A DNA stretch of 64,000 nt from Neoechinorhynchus agilis (lineage: Eukaryota; Acanthocephala). Below, in pieces: positions 25,585 through 37,254 of the stretch. Position numbers and translations under genes: made by a program. The notes beneath the pieces are model-generated. The model did no database searches and was not told where the DNA came from. It was given only the letters and a program-made list of their open reading frames with translations. Numbering within the stretch: the stretch's first letter is position 1; every line of letters begins with the position of its first letter. The stretch is taken from contig CM121342.1 of assembly GCA_051530055.1 (NCBI GenBank), positions 8,060,001-8,124,000 on the forward strand, in the 5' to 3' direction.

Positions 25585-25994
25585 TTAATCATGACGAAAA
25601 GACGGTTTGTGAGAAGAGCGGATCAAAAAAACGCCTCCTTGCGACAAAAGCCTTTTTACGCTTTCGATTTGTCCATACGAGCTGACGGATTTGGCATATG
25701 ATTTACGCTTCCATTTTTGTTTATTCGGCCGTCTCTGAAAAAGACACAGTTTTAAAAGCACCAAGAGAGAGAAACAATTACTTTTGGTCGATAAATAGGT
25801 TTCTGTTTTCGTTGTTCATAATCTTCACGATGATGATTTTTGTATTGATCAATGTTATTAAAATACGGTTGAGGAGATTGTGTCATTGGAGAAGTTGATA
25901 GAAGGCCAAGTTTGGTAAGACGTCTTTTTACGTGATCCTTGTTCTCCGGAGACCATATAATGTCATTTTTAGATCGAGGCGGTCCATCTGACAT
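25585..25994 (-). CDS. Small hypothetical basic protein, second gene of an RFC3 operon?
   Basis: Not recognised. The minus-strand ATG at 25,994 opens MSDGPPRSKNDIIWSPENKD and runs to a likely donor after KPIYRPK (GTAATT, near 25,775). A good acceptor (TCTTTTTCAG, near 25,735) then continues in frame with RRPNKQKWKRKSYAKSV, then a segment ending HKPSFRHD and a stop at 25,585. The joined product would be about 120 residues, rich in Lys, Arg and Ser. The ATG lies 61 bases after the RFC3 stop on the same strand. An acceptor-like CGCTCAG sits three bases before it, as expected for a trans-spliced downstream operon gene. Gene and splice pattern are inferred, and it could be a spurious ORF. Confidence 0.42.
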
Positions 25995-26054
25995 GGTCTG
26001 AGCGATGGGATAGTGTGGACGAGAATGATAAAAATCATTTAGATTAAAACACAA

Positions 26055-27849
26055 TCACATCATTTGTTCAATGAACTGTTTATATGAATACATGAATTGA
26101 GCGGCGAATGATTCCAAATGCAAAATAGGTTTTTGGCCTTGACAGCAGAGATGTTCGCATTCTGTAGCGATTCGTACAACGTCTTTTCGAATGTGAGTGT
26201 CGTCACAGACTTTGATCAGTGCTAGGCATAGTTCCTGTTACTTTGAAATTGATTTTCGATTAGAAAAATACTCGTACTAACCCTGAATATGATATTATAA
26301 GGAATCTGTGCTTCAAGAAGCTTGTAAAACCTTTCTCGGAGTTCAACGAGTCTTCAAAAGTCGTAGGATACTAATTAAATATTAGAAATAAGTACCTCAT
26401 TGAACTTTGTTCCTGGACCAACATACTCGCGGTTTCTCGAATGTACTTTAGCCAATCATATTCGGGGGCCATTTGGTCTTCTGCCCATGGATACCTAAAC
26501 GGGCACTTTTTTGTAACAAGTACGACTAAGTATTTTATTTCGATCATCAGATGTTCTGATTTGGGAAATTTCCCATTAACCAGTAAACAAGTTAAAAGCA
26601 TAACACTATACAAATACCGATGTTTCCCATTTCAGTTTTTAAAAATAATTCACATCTCAATGCAAATCAGATTAAGATTCCCCCCCAAACTAACTTTTCA
26701 GCATGGGCCATTTCAAGCATTAAAATAGCTCGTCGCATATTTCCAGCTGCCGACATTACGATTTGGTTCAATAAATGATCGCATTCCAATGAAAGATTCT
26801 CTTTTTTCAGCACGTACTCCAGTACCCTGCGCATATCTTCCTTCGATGGAGCTGGGACACGGATTGGAAACACTCGACTGTGAAGTGCTGGAATTATTCG
26901 ACTAGTCGAATTGCAACATAAAATCAAGCGACATTGCTTAGTGCAAATCTCCATTGTACGCCTCAATGCATTTTGGGCATCGCGAGTCAGTTTGTCGCAC
27001 TCATCAAGTACTATTACTTTAAAATTTATCTTTTTGCCAGTGTCGTTGATGTTACGATTATCTGCCAATTGGTTGATTACTTCTTGAACGACTAATTTAT
27101 TGGTCGGCTTTAGGAAGCTACAAAAAGTCCTTGAATAACCGAATGGGCAATTTTAAGTTAACTACCGAGAAAATCTAAAATAAAGAAAAAGCAAAATTCC
27201 ATTATTGATGAGAGCAAAATATTTTTCACAAAATGTGTAAAATATAATTTTAAGTGTTGCCGTCCCTTTAGAGTAGCTAAATAAAGATCGGATTACATAA
27301 AGAAAAAATGTGATCGAATAACCGAATGAACAATCTTAAGTTTACTAATGTATAAAATAGAGGTTAAAAATCATATTCTAAAATGGTCTAATCTTTAAAC
27401 GTTAAAGCTTCAAAGAGTCGACAAAGTATCCTGGAAACCAGCGTCGCTACAGCAACAGATTGATTGCGAGAATCACGTCGTAAAAGAAAACGTACCTCGG
27501 AGTGACCATTATGTGATGAGCGCTTCCAACACCGGTGATCTCAACTTTCTTTTTGTTTGTTGGAGAAACGAATTCGAGTTCTTCAATCTTGAGGTTATCG
27601 ACACTTGGACCATAAAGTGAACGAAGAACGCAGTATATTAGCGTCTTTTTTCCAGCACCGGAAATGCCATGAAACAGAAGATGAGGAAAGTCGCTGTGAA
27701 GTGACTAAACAAAGAATACGGATGCAAAATCATGAAGTCGTACTCACGAGATTCTCCAATCGTTGTCCAATGTTTTCATGGAAAATAAGATCATTGAATG
27801 AACGAGGACGATACTTATCGCACCAGAGCAAATCAGATTTTACGGGCAT
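26055..27849 (-). CDS. RFC3: Replication factor C subunit 3 (clamp loader small subunit)
   Basis: RFC3 is part of the pentameric RFC clamp loader, which opens PCNA and places it on primed DNA in the nucleus. About six exons are visible on the minus strand. Exon 1 (27,849 to about 27,751) has LLWCDKYRPRSFNDLIFHE. Exon 2 (about 27,700-27,497) has the Walker A HGISGAGKKT. Exon 3 (about 27,117-26,698) has the Walker B region VIVLDECDKLTRDAQNALRR, with Glu-Cys in the acidic box, and the SRC-type arginine-finger region CRLILCCNSTSRIIPALHSR. Exon 4 (about 26,510-26,394) has YDWLKYIRETA. Exon 5 (about 26,347-26,280) has LVELRERFYKLLEAQIP. Exon 6 ends HLESFAAQFMYSYKQFIEQ with a stop at 26,055. The family's C-terminal collar is complete, and length is near the usual 350 residues. 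The sensor SRC appears as SRV here. Confidence 0.93.
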
Positions 27850-29300
27850 TTCGAGCACTGTTGCATTTTGTCGATATTGAAATGTCGATGAGTTTTGGTC
27901 GGGAAGAATCCGGATTGCCGTGTGTTTGTCACATTTGACGGAGTTTTTGCTCCAGGTGAGAGACACGCATGAGAAACTTTCAAGCAATTCCGAAGAAGCA
28001 CCACGCTTCAAGGACAAAACATTAATAAAATTAAATAGTTTTTCTTTATTTCGCCTTGACCAAAACAATCTATGGATAACATCTTCATAGTTATTGGGAT
28101 CGCTGAAGTTAAAAATCAGAGTCCAAGGTCTCCTTAAAATTGTTTTTATTCACGTTTGTCATCAATCCGTGCGGATTTGTAGTTTCACTGAACATTTTTT
28201 GTAAAGAAAGGATTTCCGTGGTTTATTGGCGTTTTTATTTCTTCCTGGTAGTTATAAAATTGATTAATTTATCATCGATATTTCACGTTGGATAACTTCG
28301 ACATTTTCCCGAGGTTTGTCAGCATCGGGCAACGAGAGCGCCAACCGTGTTCCTGGACAATGCTGGCTTTATTTCCGTCTATCGGCTAAACTGAACAACC
28401 AATTTCGATAGGTTCCATTATCAGACGATTTCGTAAAAGTCGTTGTATGCTAATTGCATTCACGTCACCAAAATCAATTTGATGTCCATGATCATAGCTG
28501 AAGAACGTTTATTTGTGATCCTTTTGTTTAGTCTTTTTTCTGGTCTGTCTCACATATTTGGCTGGGCAATCTTTGTCGGATTTTTTCAAAGTCAAATATA
28601 AATTAGTCAATTTAAATTCGGGAGGGGTGGCATAACTAACAAAAGAAATCCATTCACGGCTGAATTAGGGCAGTTCACCGATTTTGGTTCAGGAAGCGCT
28701 GCTCCAAATACAATGGAAACATTCGGTAATGCGTGATCCGTAGCTGTATTGAGGTGTTCTATTGGACTTCGGTCCCGAATACCTCTTTTTCAACGTCCGA
28801 TGGTTCAATGGCGGAAATTTAAAAGAATCCGATATTTCGCTTTATCAAGGTTGTTTGTAGAGGAGCAAGACTTTGCTTGCAAGCCGAGGCGGCATAGGGA
28901 ACTAGAGTTCTGAATTCCGACGAACAACCTCCTCGGGAGCGATCTGAGCATCCGGAGGGATTCGTACAAAACTCATATTCGCGTATGGGCATTTAGCACC
29001 GACCAGCGCTTCCGTGTGTTCAAGAACTAAGCCGTGTGTGGATAACTTCGTTTACACCGATAAATATAACTGGCTGATCCACGTTTACGCTATAAGAAAA
29101 ATACAAAAACAACGTGACGTCATATTAACGTCAATTGTTGCAATGCAGCATCGGTACAGTTTTCCTTCTATTCAAATCCGGATTCCACCGTCCACTCGAA
29201 GGAACAATTGAAAAATATCTTGAATACGCGCCAAACTCGAAAGAAACCGTCATTGGAACATCAATAGCTCAATAATCACTCAGGTAAAAATCAATAATCG
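27850..29300. other. Intergenic region between divergent RFC3 and BRR2
   Basis: About 1.45 kb separates the RFC3 start (minus) from the BRR2 start (plus). No further gene or RNA gene was recognised. A CRE-type palindrome TGACGTCA is present at 29,115-29,122. A small inverted repeat (GAGGTGTTC...GAATACCTC) lies near 28,750-28,790. Confidence 0.5.
29115..29122. promoter_or_regulatory. CRE/ATF-type palindrome upstream of BRR2
   Basis: Perfect TGACGTCA, 179 bases before the BRR2 start codon. This octamer is the classical CREB/ATF binding site. Three more lie upstream of RNASEH2C. Function is inferred from motif and position only. Confidence 0.4.
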
Positions 29301-32300
29301 ATGGCTGACGCTGCAGCACGAAAGCTCCAGTATGAATATAAGGCTAATTCGAATTTGGTATTAACTGCGGATAAGAGTCTTATTGACCGTCGTCCTCGAA
29401 ATGAAGCTACAGGTGAAGTTGTATCTTTGGTTGGACATCTCGGTGGCATTCGAATGGGTGATCGTTGTATGCGAGGGAAACCGGGACGTGAAGATCTTGG
29501 TGCTCCATTAACAAAGAAATCTCGCCTTGCTAGTTCTTTACTGAGTTCTGAAGAATTCGATTTTGTCGGTCTTACCTATAAACCCAAGACACAGGAGACA
29601 GCTCAAACGTACGAGGCTTTATTGACCTATATCCATTCATGGCTCGGCGATCAGCCAAGAGACGTTCTTTGTGGAGCAGCAGAAGAAGTTTTGTTAGTGT
29701 TAAGAAACGATCGTTTAAGGGATCGTGAGAAGCGTGCTCAAGTCGAGTCTTTGATGGGTCTGCGGAATCTACCGGACGATCGTCTTGCTGTTTTGATCGG
29801 TCTAAGTAAAAAGTTGGTAGATTGGACCGGGACAACCGAGAACGCAGTTGCAGTTGACGATGACGTTGAAGGTGTTAACGTTCAATTTGATGAGTCTGGT
29901 GATGAAGCTGTTGATATGGTCGAGGAGGAGGAAGAGGTTGAAGACGATGAATTGGAAACCGTAGGAGCTTCGGCTATTGGTCTAGTGAAGGTCGAGCAGG
30001 AACGCAATGAGAATGTTGTAAAGCAGTGGTGTCCAACCACTCGTATACGGTTCGTTTGACTTGTGTTTCATTATATCTCCGGGTAAGACGAACAGTCTGG
30101 AACTCCATTAAAGCATCGAATTGTGAGTTTCTTAAAATTTGCCTTAAAAAGATTTTTAATGTGTTCAGAGCCGAAAAGGTTGGGCACCACTGTTGTAAAG
30201 AGTATTGATCCAAGAGAAATCGACGCATATTGGCTTCAAAGACAATTGGCAAAAGCCTATGACGATCCAAGTGTGGCACAATCAAAAGCTCAACAAGTAT
30301 TGGAAGTGTTGCGATCGTCAAAAGATGAACGTGATCTCGAGAATCAACTCGTAATCCTACTCGGATTTGCTCAGTTCGAACTGATAAAGACTTTGAGACT
30401 TAACAGGAACGAAGTGCTCTACAGTATTCTGTTGGCTTCAGCACAGACAATGGAAGATAAGGAGAAGATCGTTGATGAGATGCGCGGTGATCCTGAACTC
30501 GACTTGATTCTACGGCAAATATCAGAACCAGGGATCGAAGGTAAGGTTAAATCTGTTGCTATAGATACAGAAATGGAAATATGTTCGGATGGAGGCGAAG
30601 TTGAAAAAAAGGAATGTACCGAAGCGCCACCTAATGTTCTTAACTTTGAAGATCTCACTTTTAGCCAAGGTTGCCATTTTATGGCGAATAGCCGGTCTTC
30701 TTGTAACTGAGGTGGACAATTTGCTCGAACGATTTTTATTGTCAAAAATTTAAGAAATTCTCTTTGTTGAAATCACCGTTTTTTTCTCAAAACTGTTCAC
30801 GCTTGTCAAAAATTACTTGAATACAATAGCTTTTCACATTTCTTAAAGCGAAGCTTATTTTATTAAGTTAAAAATTTAGATTTTACTTGTTGAATTCAGA
30901 ATCTTTTAATAGTTTAGAACGAAGGAATGTTGAAGATTGCATTCGGTCAGTTAGATATGTTATTATTTTGGTCTTGTTTCGATTGATTGCATCAGCCATT
31001 ATCAATCGAAATTGCAAAGCAAAATACAAGCTTGGGGAGCCGAGGTCCCTATCGAACTAATTTTGGTTTATGTGACATTAGAGAATCTTATATTGATTTC
31101 TTTATTGGGCTACAAGAATGTGCTGGAGAGATTATGCCAACTTCCCGAAGGATCTTTTCGCAAACAGCGTACTGGTTACGAAGAAGTTCACGTTCCTGCC
31201 CCAAAACCAAAGCCGTTTACGAACGACGAAAAACTTATTTCAGTTGAGGAACTACCGGCTTACGTTCGTCCAGCATTCGAGGGTTTCACAGCTCTCAATC
31301 GGGTTCAATCACGAATATCTTCTAGAGCTCTTCATTCGGACGAAAATCTGTTAGTGTGCGCTCCGACGGGAGCGGGTAAAACGAACGTTGCTTTGTTGGC
31401 TATAATGAGAGAGGTTGGTAAGAACACCACACCGGATGGCACCATTTGTACGGATACGTTCAAAGTGATCTACATTGCACCAATGCGTTCTCTTGTACAA
31501 GAGATGGTTGGTAATTTCAGTCGTCGATTGGCGTGCTATGGTCTTAAAGTTTCTGAACTGACAGGAGATCATCAACTCACAAAGCAGGAGATTGACGCGA
31601 CTCAGGTGATCGTGTGTACGCCCGAAAAATGGGATATTGTTACTCGCAAAGGAGGTGATAGAGTCTACACTCAAATCGTTCGACTTTTAATTATCGACGA
31701 AATTCATTTGCTGCATGATGATCGCGGACCGGTGTTGGAGGCGATTGTCGCGCGGACCTTAAGGAATATTGAAAGCAATCAAATGGATGCGCGTTTCATT
31801 GGACTTAGTGCTACACTTCCCAATGTCGAAGATATTGCTCGGTTTTTGCGAGTTAATCCCGATTCAGGACTGTTTTCGTTCGATAACTCGTATAGACCTG
31901 TGCCGCTCGAACAACAATATATTGGAATCACAGAGAAGAAAGCTGTTAAAAGGTATCAGTTGATGAACGATCTCACCTACGAAAAGGTCATTGAACTCAG
32001 TGGTTCGACTAAGCAACAAGTACTGATTTTCGTTCATTCGAGGAAAGAAACTACTAGAACGGCTAAATGGATTCGGGACAAGTGTATGTCAGAAAACACA
32101 ATCGGATCATTTCTACGAGATGGATCTGCCTCCATGGAAATTCTTAAATCCGAAGCTGAGCAAACTTCTAATTTAGATCTTAAAGATTTATTGCCTTATG
32201 GTTTTGGAATACATAATGCTGGTCTCAGTCGCGTAAAACCCATCGTGCTCCTTTAAGGGTTTAAATTGCGAACAATTATTGAATTGTTTTAAGCCTTCTT

Positions 32301-35300
32301 TTTTATAGAAGCTCGATTAGTCTACTTTAAAAACGCTTAAAGGGTAAATCTCTATTTTTAAGTAATGCGAATTCCGATTCAGCCAATCTTAGTAGAGTCT
32401 CAAAAATGGGCGATGGAATTGGCACTAAAATTCAGTCGATTACGGAGATTTCCCAAAAAGGGATATTGTTAATTTTCCAATATCCACAAATTCCCTAACA
32501 TTCAAATTTCAAAAAACACGAAGGCAAATGTCATTGAAAGCAAGTTACTCTTCAGTAGGTCTATTTTTTACAAGAAAAAAGTTTCTTGCTTTATATTTTT
32601 ATAGAGGCGAAAGTTGATTTTTTTTTCAAAAAAAAATTAAAAACGCTTTGTCGCGCTTCTGTTTCTAATGTTAAAAGGAGCACGGATTGGGCAATAGATC
32701 GAACACTGGTTGAGGACTTATTTGCGGATCGACACATTAACGTCCTTGTATCTACAGCAACCCTTGCTTGGGGTGTTAACTTACCCGCTCATGCGGTTAT
32801 CATTAAAGGAACTCAAGTGTATAGCCCCGAACGTGGTCGATGGGTGGAACTCGGTGCATTGGATGTGATGCAGATGTTGGGTCGAGCCGGTCGCCCCCAA
32901 TTCGACCGTCGTGGAGTAGGTGTCCTTTTGACCACTTACACTCAACTCCAATACTATTTAAGTCTCATGAACCAACAATTGCCGATTGAAAGTCAATTGA
33001 TTGCTCGTTTAGTGGATAATCTAAACGCAGAGTTGGTTCTTGGCACTATTCACAATTCTGACGATGCCGTTCAGTGGCTTAAATATACGTATCTCTATAT
33101 TCGAATGCTGCGCAATCCAGTACTGTATGGAATTGAATTGGACGAAATAGATTCGGATCCGTATCTGGTGAACCGTAGAAAAGACCTCATACACACTGCT
33201 TGTCTTCATCTAAGCAAATCAGGTCTTCTAAAATACGATCCACGAAACGATCATCTTGATCCAAGTGCTCTGGGACGTATAAGTAGTCATTACTATGTAA
33301 CCGCAGATACAATGCAGGTATACAATCAGCTGCTAAGATCAACTGTATCTGAGATCGAACTTCTTAGGATATTCGCCTTATCGTCAGAGTTCCGAAATAT
33401 TCGAGTTAGAGAAGAAGAAAAACTCGAGTTGGCGAAGTTGATCGAAAGGGTTCCATTTCCGGTAAAGGAAGCAGCTGAGGAACCAAGTGCTAAGGTGAAC
33501 GTTCTCCTTCAAGCTCATATAAGTCAACTTCATCTCGATGGATTTTCTCTTGCTTCAGACATGATATACGTCACTCAAAGTGCCTCAAGGCTTGTTCGAG
33601 CTTTATTTGAGATTGTTTTGAGCCGGGAATGGGCTCAACTAGCTGAACGGTGTCTAAATCTTGCAAAAATGATCGATCGACGAATGTGGCAATCAATGTG
33701 TCCACTGAGGCAGTTCAAAAAAATTCCGGAGGAAATTGTTAGGAAATTAGAGAGGAAGATTATACCTTGGGAACGCTTTTACGATATGGGTCCACATGAA
33801 CTTGGTGAACTTATCCGAGCGCCAAAACTAGGAAAATCTCTGTATCGATACATTCACGAGATTCCACGTCTTGAGTGCAGTATTCATGTACTTCCTGTAA
33901 CACGATCCATGCTTCAAATTGAACTCAGTGTCCGTGCTGATTTTGAGTGGGACGAAAAAGTTCACGGACGTGGAGCAGAATCATTTTGGGTTTTTGTCGA
34001 AGACGTCGACTCTGAACGACTCCTGCATTACGAATATTTTCTATTAAAAGCGAAATACACAAATGAAGAACATCTCATCAAGTTTTACGTCAGTGTATAT
34101 GAACCCGTTCCTCCTCAGTATTTCGTAAAGATAATAAGCGATCGATGGTTGACCGGTCAGCAGGATACAACGGTTGCGATATCATTTCGCCATCTCATTC
34201 TGCCTGAGAAATTCACCCCATGTACCGACCTTCTGGACCTTCGTCCACTTCCAAAGAGCGCATTAGGATGTAAGTGGTTAGAGGAAAGCTACGATTGGGC
34301 ATATTTTAATCCCATTCAAACACAAGTTTTCAATACAGTCTACAATACCGACGAAAATGTGTTTGTGGGTGCTCCGGTCGGTTGCGGAAAGACCGTTTTG
34401 GCGGAAATTGCCATTTATCGTGCTCTGAGCTCTAAAGGAGGAAGATGTGCGTACGTTCACTCTAGACCAGAAATCGTTGCCGCTCGATTTGAAGAATTTA
34501 AAGAAAGGTTCAAAAACCTTGGGGTCCATGTTGCTAAACTCACTGGTCACTCACAGACGGATTTGAAAGTGATTGCAACTTCTGGATTGATTGTGAGCAC
34601 AGCAAATCATTGGGACAGTGTGAGTAAAAGATGGAAACAACGAAAAAGTATTCAAACGTTAAAACTGTTTGTTATTGACGATCTTCATTTGGTTGGATTT
34701 TCCGATGGTCCTGTAATTGAAGCTATTTGTTCTCGGATGAGATACATTAGTTCTCAAGTTGCCGATAATCAAATGCGAATTCTGGCCTTAAGTGCCTCCA
34801 CTGCAAATTTAAGAGACATTTCATCGTGGTTGGCATGCTCAAAGGGCGCATTTAACTTTCATCCAAGCGTTCGGCCTCAACGACTAAACATTCGAATTCA
34901 AGCGTTCAATCAGTCTCACACGCCTACACGTCTACTCACAATGTCCCGACACGTGTATACGGCCGCTGTTCAATGCGGCCGTGAATCCGTGATCGTTTTT
35001 GTTAGCAGTCGAAGACAAACAAAACTCACTTGTGTTGACATGTTGGCCTATTCCGTTGCCGATGGACAAAATCTTCAATTTTTATCCGTGGAGAAATCGG
35101 AGGATCTTCTTGCTTCAATCGTTGACAAATTGAATGATGAGTATCTCGGAGAATGTTTAAAACATGGAATCGGATACGTTCACGAAGGAAGCAGTCATAC
35201 GGATGAACTCATTGTGTTTGACCTTTTCACTTCGGCTATTATAAAAGTACTCGTAGTCACTCAATCGATCTGTTGGCGACTAAATTCACTTCATAGTTAC

Positions 35301-36839
35301 ATGGTGATCTTGAGTGACACCTCGTTCTATAATGGCCAATCGCATTCCTACGAGGACTATCCAATGTGTGACATCCTCGAAATGTGCGGTCGAGCAACCC
35401 ACGACGCTCTCGTACTCACAGAACGGTCAAAAGCTGAATACCTCCAGAAATTCCTATACGATCCATTACCAATAGAATCACATTTGACGTCAGCGGCAGC
35501 GACTCAAGGCATTCACGATCATTTTAACGCAGAAATCGTTGCTCATACAATTGAGAGTAAACAGGACGCTGTCGATTACCTTACATGGACTCTCATGTAC
35601 CGAAGGATGACTCAAAATCCAAATTATTACAATTTAGCTGGTCTTACTCATCGACACCTTAGTGATCACTTGTCGCAACTCGTCGAAAGTGTCCTCAGTG
35701 ACCTTGCCGAATGCAAATGCATCCAAGTAGACGAATTCACGTGCTCTCCATTGAACCTTGCAATGATATGTTCATATTATAGCGTCTCATATCGCACAAT
35801 TGAACTTTTATCGCGTACCTTAAGTCCGAAAACTAAAAGCAGTCGAACGTTGCTTGAACTTGTTTCCAACGCTGCCGAATTCGACGATCGCCTTCCAGTA
35901 CGCCATCGTGAAGATGTCATTCTTAAACAACTCACTCAAAGGCTACCTGAGACTTACACACCACCTAAAAATACCAATGATCCGATCCATCTTAAAGCTC
36001 ATGCACTCATATACGGATATTTGGCACGACTACAACTACCGGCAGAACTTGAACGAGACGCCGATTTCGTTATTGCACTTGGCGCAAAACTTCTTCATGC
36101 TTCCGTTGATGTTCTTAGTTCGAGTGGATACTTGACATCAGCTTTAGTCGCCATGGAAACCGTACAGATGATCGTACAAGCAGTTTGGCCGGGATCAGGC
36201 GATTCAGGAGTCCTGAGACAAATTCCTCATTTCAATGAGGAAATAGTGGACAAATGTAGAGGAAAAGGCGTGTTTAGTGTATTTGATCTCATGGAAATGG
36301 ACGACGACGAAAGGTTAAAGCTTTTACAAGAAAGTCTTAGACCTCGGCAGGTGTCAGACGTGGCTCGTTTTTGTAATGCGTATCCGAACGTGGATTTCGG
36401 TATCATTGTCAAGTCCGTGAGTTCACAGGGAGATGTTGTCAGTGAGCTAAAGGTAGAAAGCGATGAAGACGAAGACGGAGTTGTAGAATGTATGGACGAT
36501 GGGAGTGTTTGCGTGGAAGCGACACTCGAGCGGGAGCAAGATGACGAAGGTGAGCAGTTGGTGGTTGCTCCTTTCTTCCCAAATGAACTAAAGGATGAAG
36601 GATGGTGGCTTATTGTGGGACATCCACATTCTAATCGTCTTCTAGCCATCAGAAGAGTTTCCATGGGAAACAAAAGTCAAGTCAGAGTTCAATTGGATGT
36701 AGCTAACCCGTTGACACATGAAGATGGGTCACAAAATGAAACGGCGCAACTTAAAGTGTATCTCATGTCCGATTCTTATTTGGGATGCGATCAGGAACAC
36801 AAATTTAAAGTAACCAAAAGAAACCTCGCTAAAATTTGA
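29301..36839 (+). CDS. SNRNP200: BRR2 / SNRNP200, U5 snRNP RNA helicase
   Basis: BRR2 is the Ski2-like helicase that unwinds U4/U6 to activate the spliceosome. The N-terminal region (29,301-30,017, then 30,201-about 30,695) contains the PWI-like region and [16 protein letters not shown]. Cassette 1 (about 31,130-33,900) has [53 protein letters not shown] and [10 protein letters not shown], followed by winged-helix and Sec63 modules. Cassette 2 (about 34,300 on) has the altered motifs [16 protein letters not shown] and LSASTAN, in line with the family's inactive second cassette. The C-terminal FN3/Sec63 part ends [15 protein letters not shown]. The stretch after 32,698 is one long uninterrupted frame, so the gene looks constrained. 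Three introns are inferred. Two of them coincide with DNA-transposon-like insertions (see entries at 30,024 and 32,236). The middle one (about 30,696-31,130) has an unusual donor I could not fix. Confidence 0.93.
30024..30192. mobile_element. hAT-type MITE inside BRR2, acting as an intron
   Basis: Left end CAGTGGTGTCCAACC (30,024-30,038) and right end GGTTGGGCACCACTG (30,178-30,192) are 14/15 inverted matches of hAT type. They are flanked by a perfect 8-bp target duplication TTGTAAAG (30,016-30,023 and 30,193-30,200). The 169-bp element has no coding capacity. Removing the element and one duplication restores [17 protein letters not shown], which matches the conserved BRR2 sequence. The left duplication supplies a donor (TT|GTAAAG, intron start 30,018) and the right one an acceptor (TTGTAAAG|AGT). 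That splice keeps frame and loses only VK. An alternative acceptor inside the element (TTCAGAG|CCG) would also keep frame. Confidence 0.93.
32236..32694. mobile_element. TA-flanked MITE-like insertion interrupting BRR2
   Basis: The conserved helicase segment expected to read GLSRVDRTLVED is split between GLSR (32,232) and DRTLVED (32,698). Joining CGCGTA to GATCGA restores SRVDRT exactly, with TA present on both sides, as for a Tc1/mariner-type target duplication. The ends are imperfect inverted repeats: CCCATCGTGCTCCTTTAA on the left, and the reverse complement of the right end reads CCCAATCCGTGCTCCTTTTAA. There is no coding capacity. Splicing at the nearest GT (32,233) and AG (32,697) would lose four bases and shift the frame. 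A donor at 32,228 with the same acceptor keeps frame and would leave GLN-RTLVED. Confidence 0.72.
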
Positions 36840-37254
36840 TTGTTCTAGCAAAAGAGTGCGCGTGAGTAACTCGAAAGTTGTAAAATCGATTTTGTGTCAA
36901 AGACTGCCAAAATACCGATTTGTCCAATTTGCGATCATGTCTGCTTTGGTGACGTCATTCTTCCTTTTCATATTCTGACTGGAAAATGCGTCTAAATTTG
37001 TCGAATAGTGACGTCATTCTTCCATATTGGTGCAGTTCTGCCTGGAAAATGCGTCTAAATTTGTCGAATAGTGACGTCATCCTTTCGTTCATATTTACGA
37101 AAACGCCACGTTCTATGACATCGGCTGCGATTTGTACTTTCGGCCTGATACATTCGAAAAAAGTTCGTAGTTTGCTGATTTATTCTCTCTTACAAGTTTA
37201 AGGTGGCTTTTAAATGAGAAGCGCTTAAAGTATGCTAAAAAATCTTTTTAGAAA
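36840..37254. other. Intergenic region, RNASEH2C promoter with tandem repeats
   Basis: The 415 bases between BRR2 and RNASEH2C hold a roughly 60-bp tandem repeat (unit TGGAAAATGCGTCTAAATTT then GTCGAATAGTGACGTCAT, two full copies and a partial one). Each copy carries one TGACGTCA. Confidence 0.7.
36950..37079. promoter_or_regulatory. Three CRE/ATF-type sites in tandem repeats
   Basis: TGACGTCA occurs at 36,950-36,957, 37,009-37,016 and 37,072-37,079, spaced 59 and 63 bases. This is 176-305 bases before the RNASEH2C ATG. Three exact palindromic octamers within 130 bases are unlikely by chance. They sit in a tandemly duplicated unit, so they may have been multiplied together. Regulatory function is inferred. 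Confidence 0.5.

Noticed and set aside
28680-28990. Structured RNA gene (snRNA or 5S-like) in the RFC3-BRR2 spacer
   Set aside because: A short hairpin is visible but no snRNA, tRNA or 5S signature motifs, and no terminator-like T run in a suitable place.
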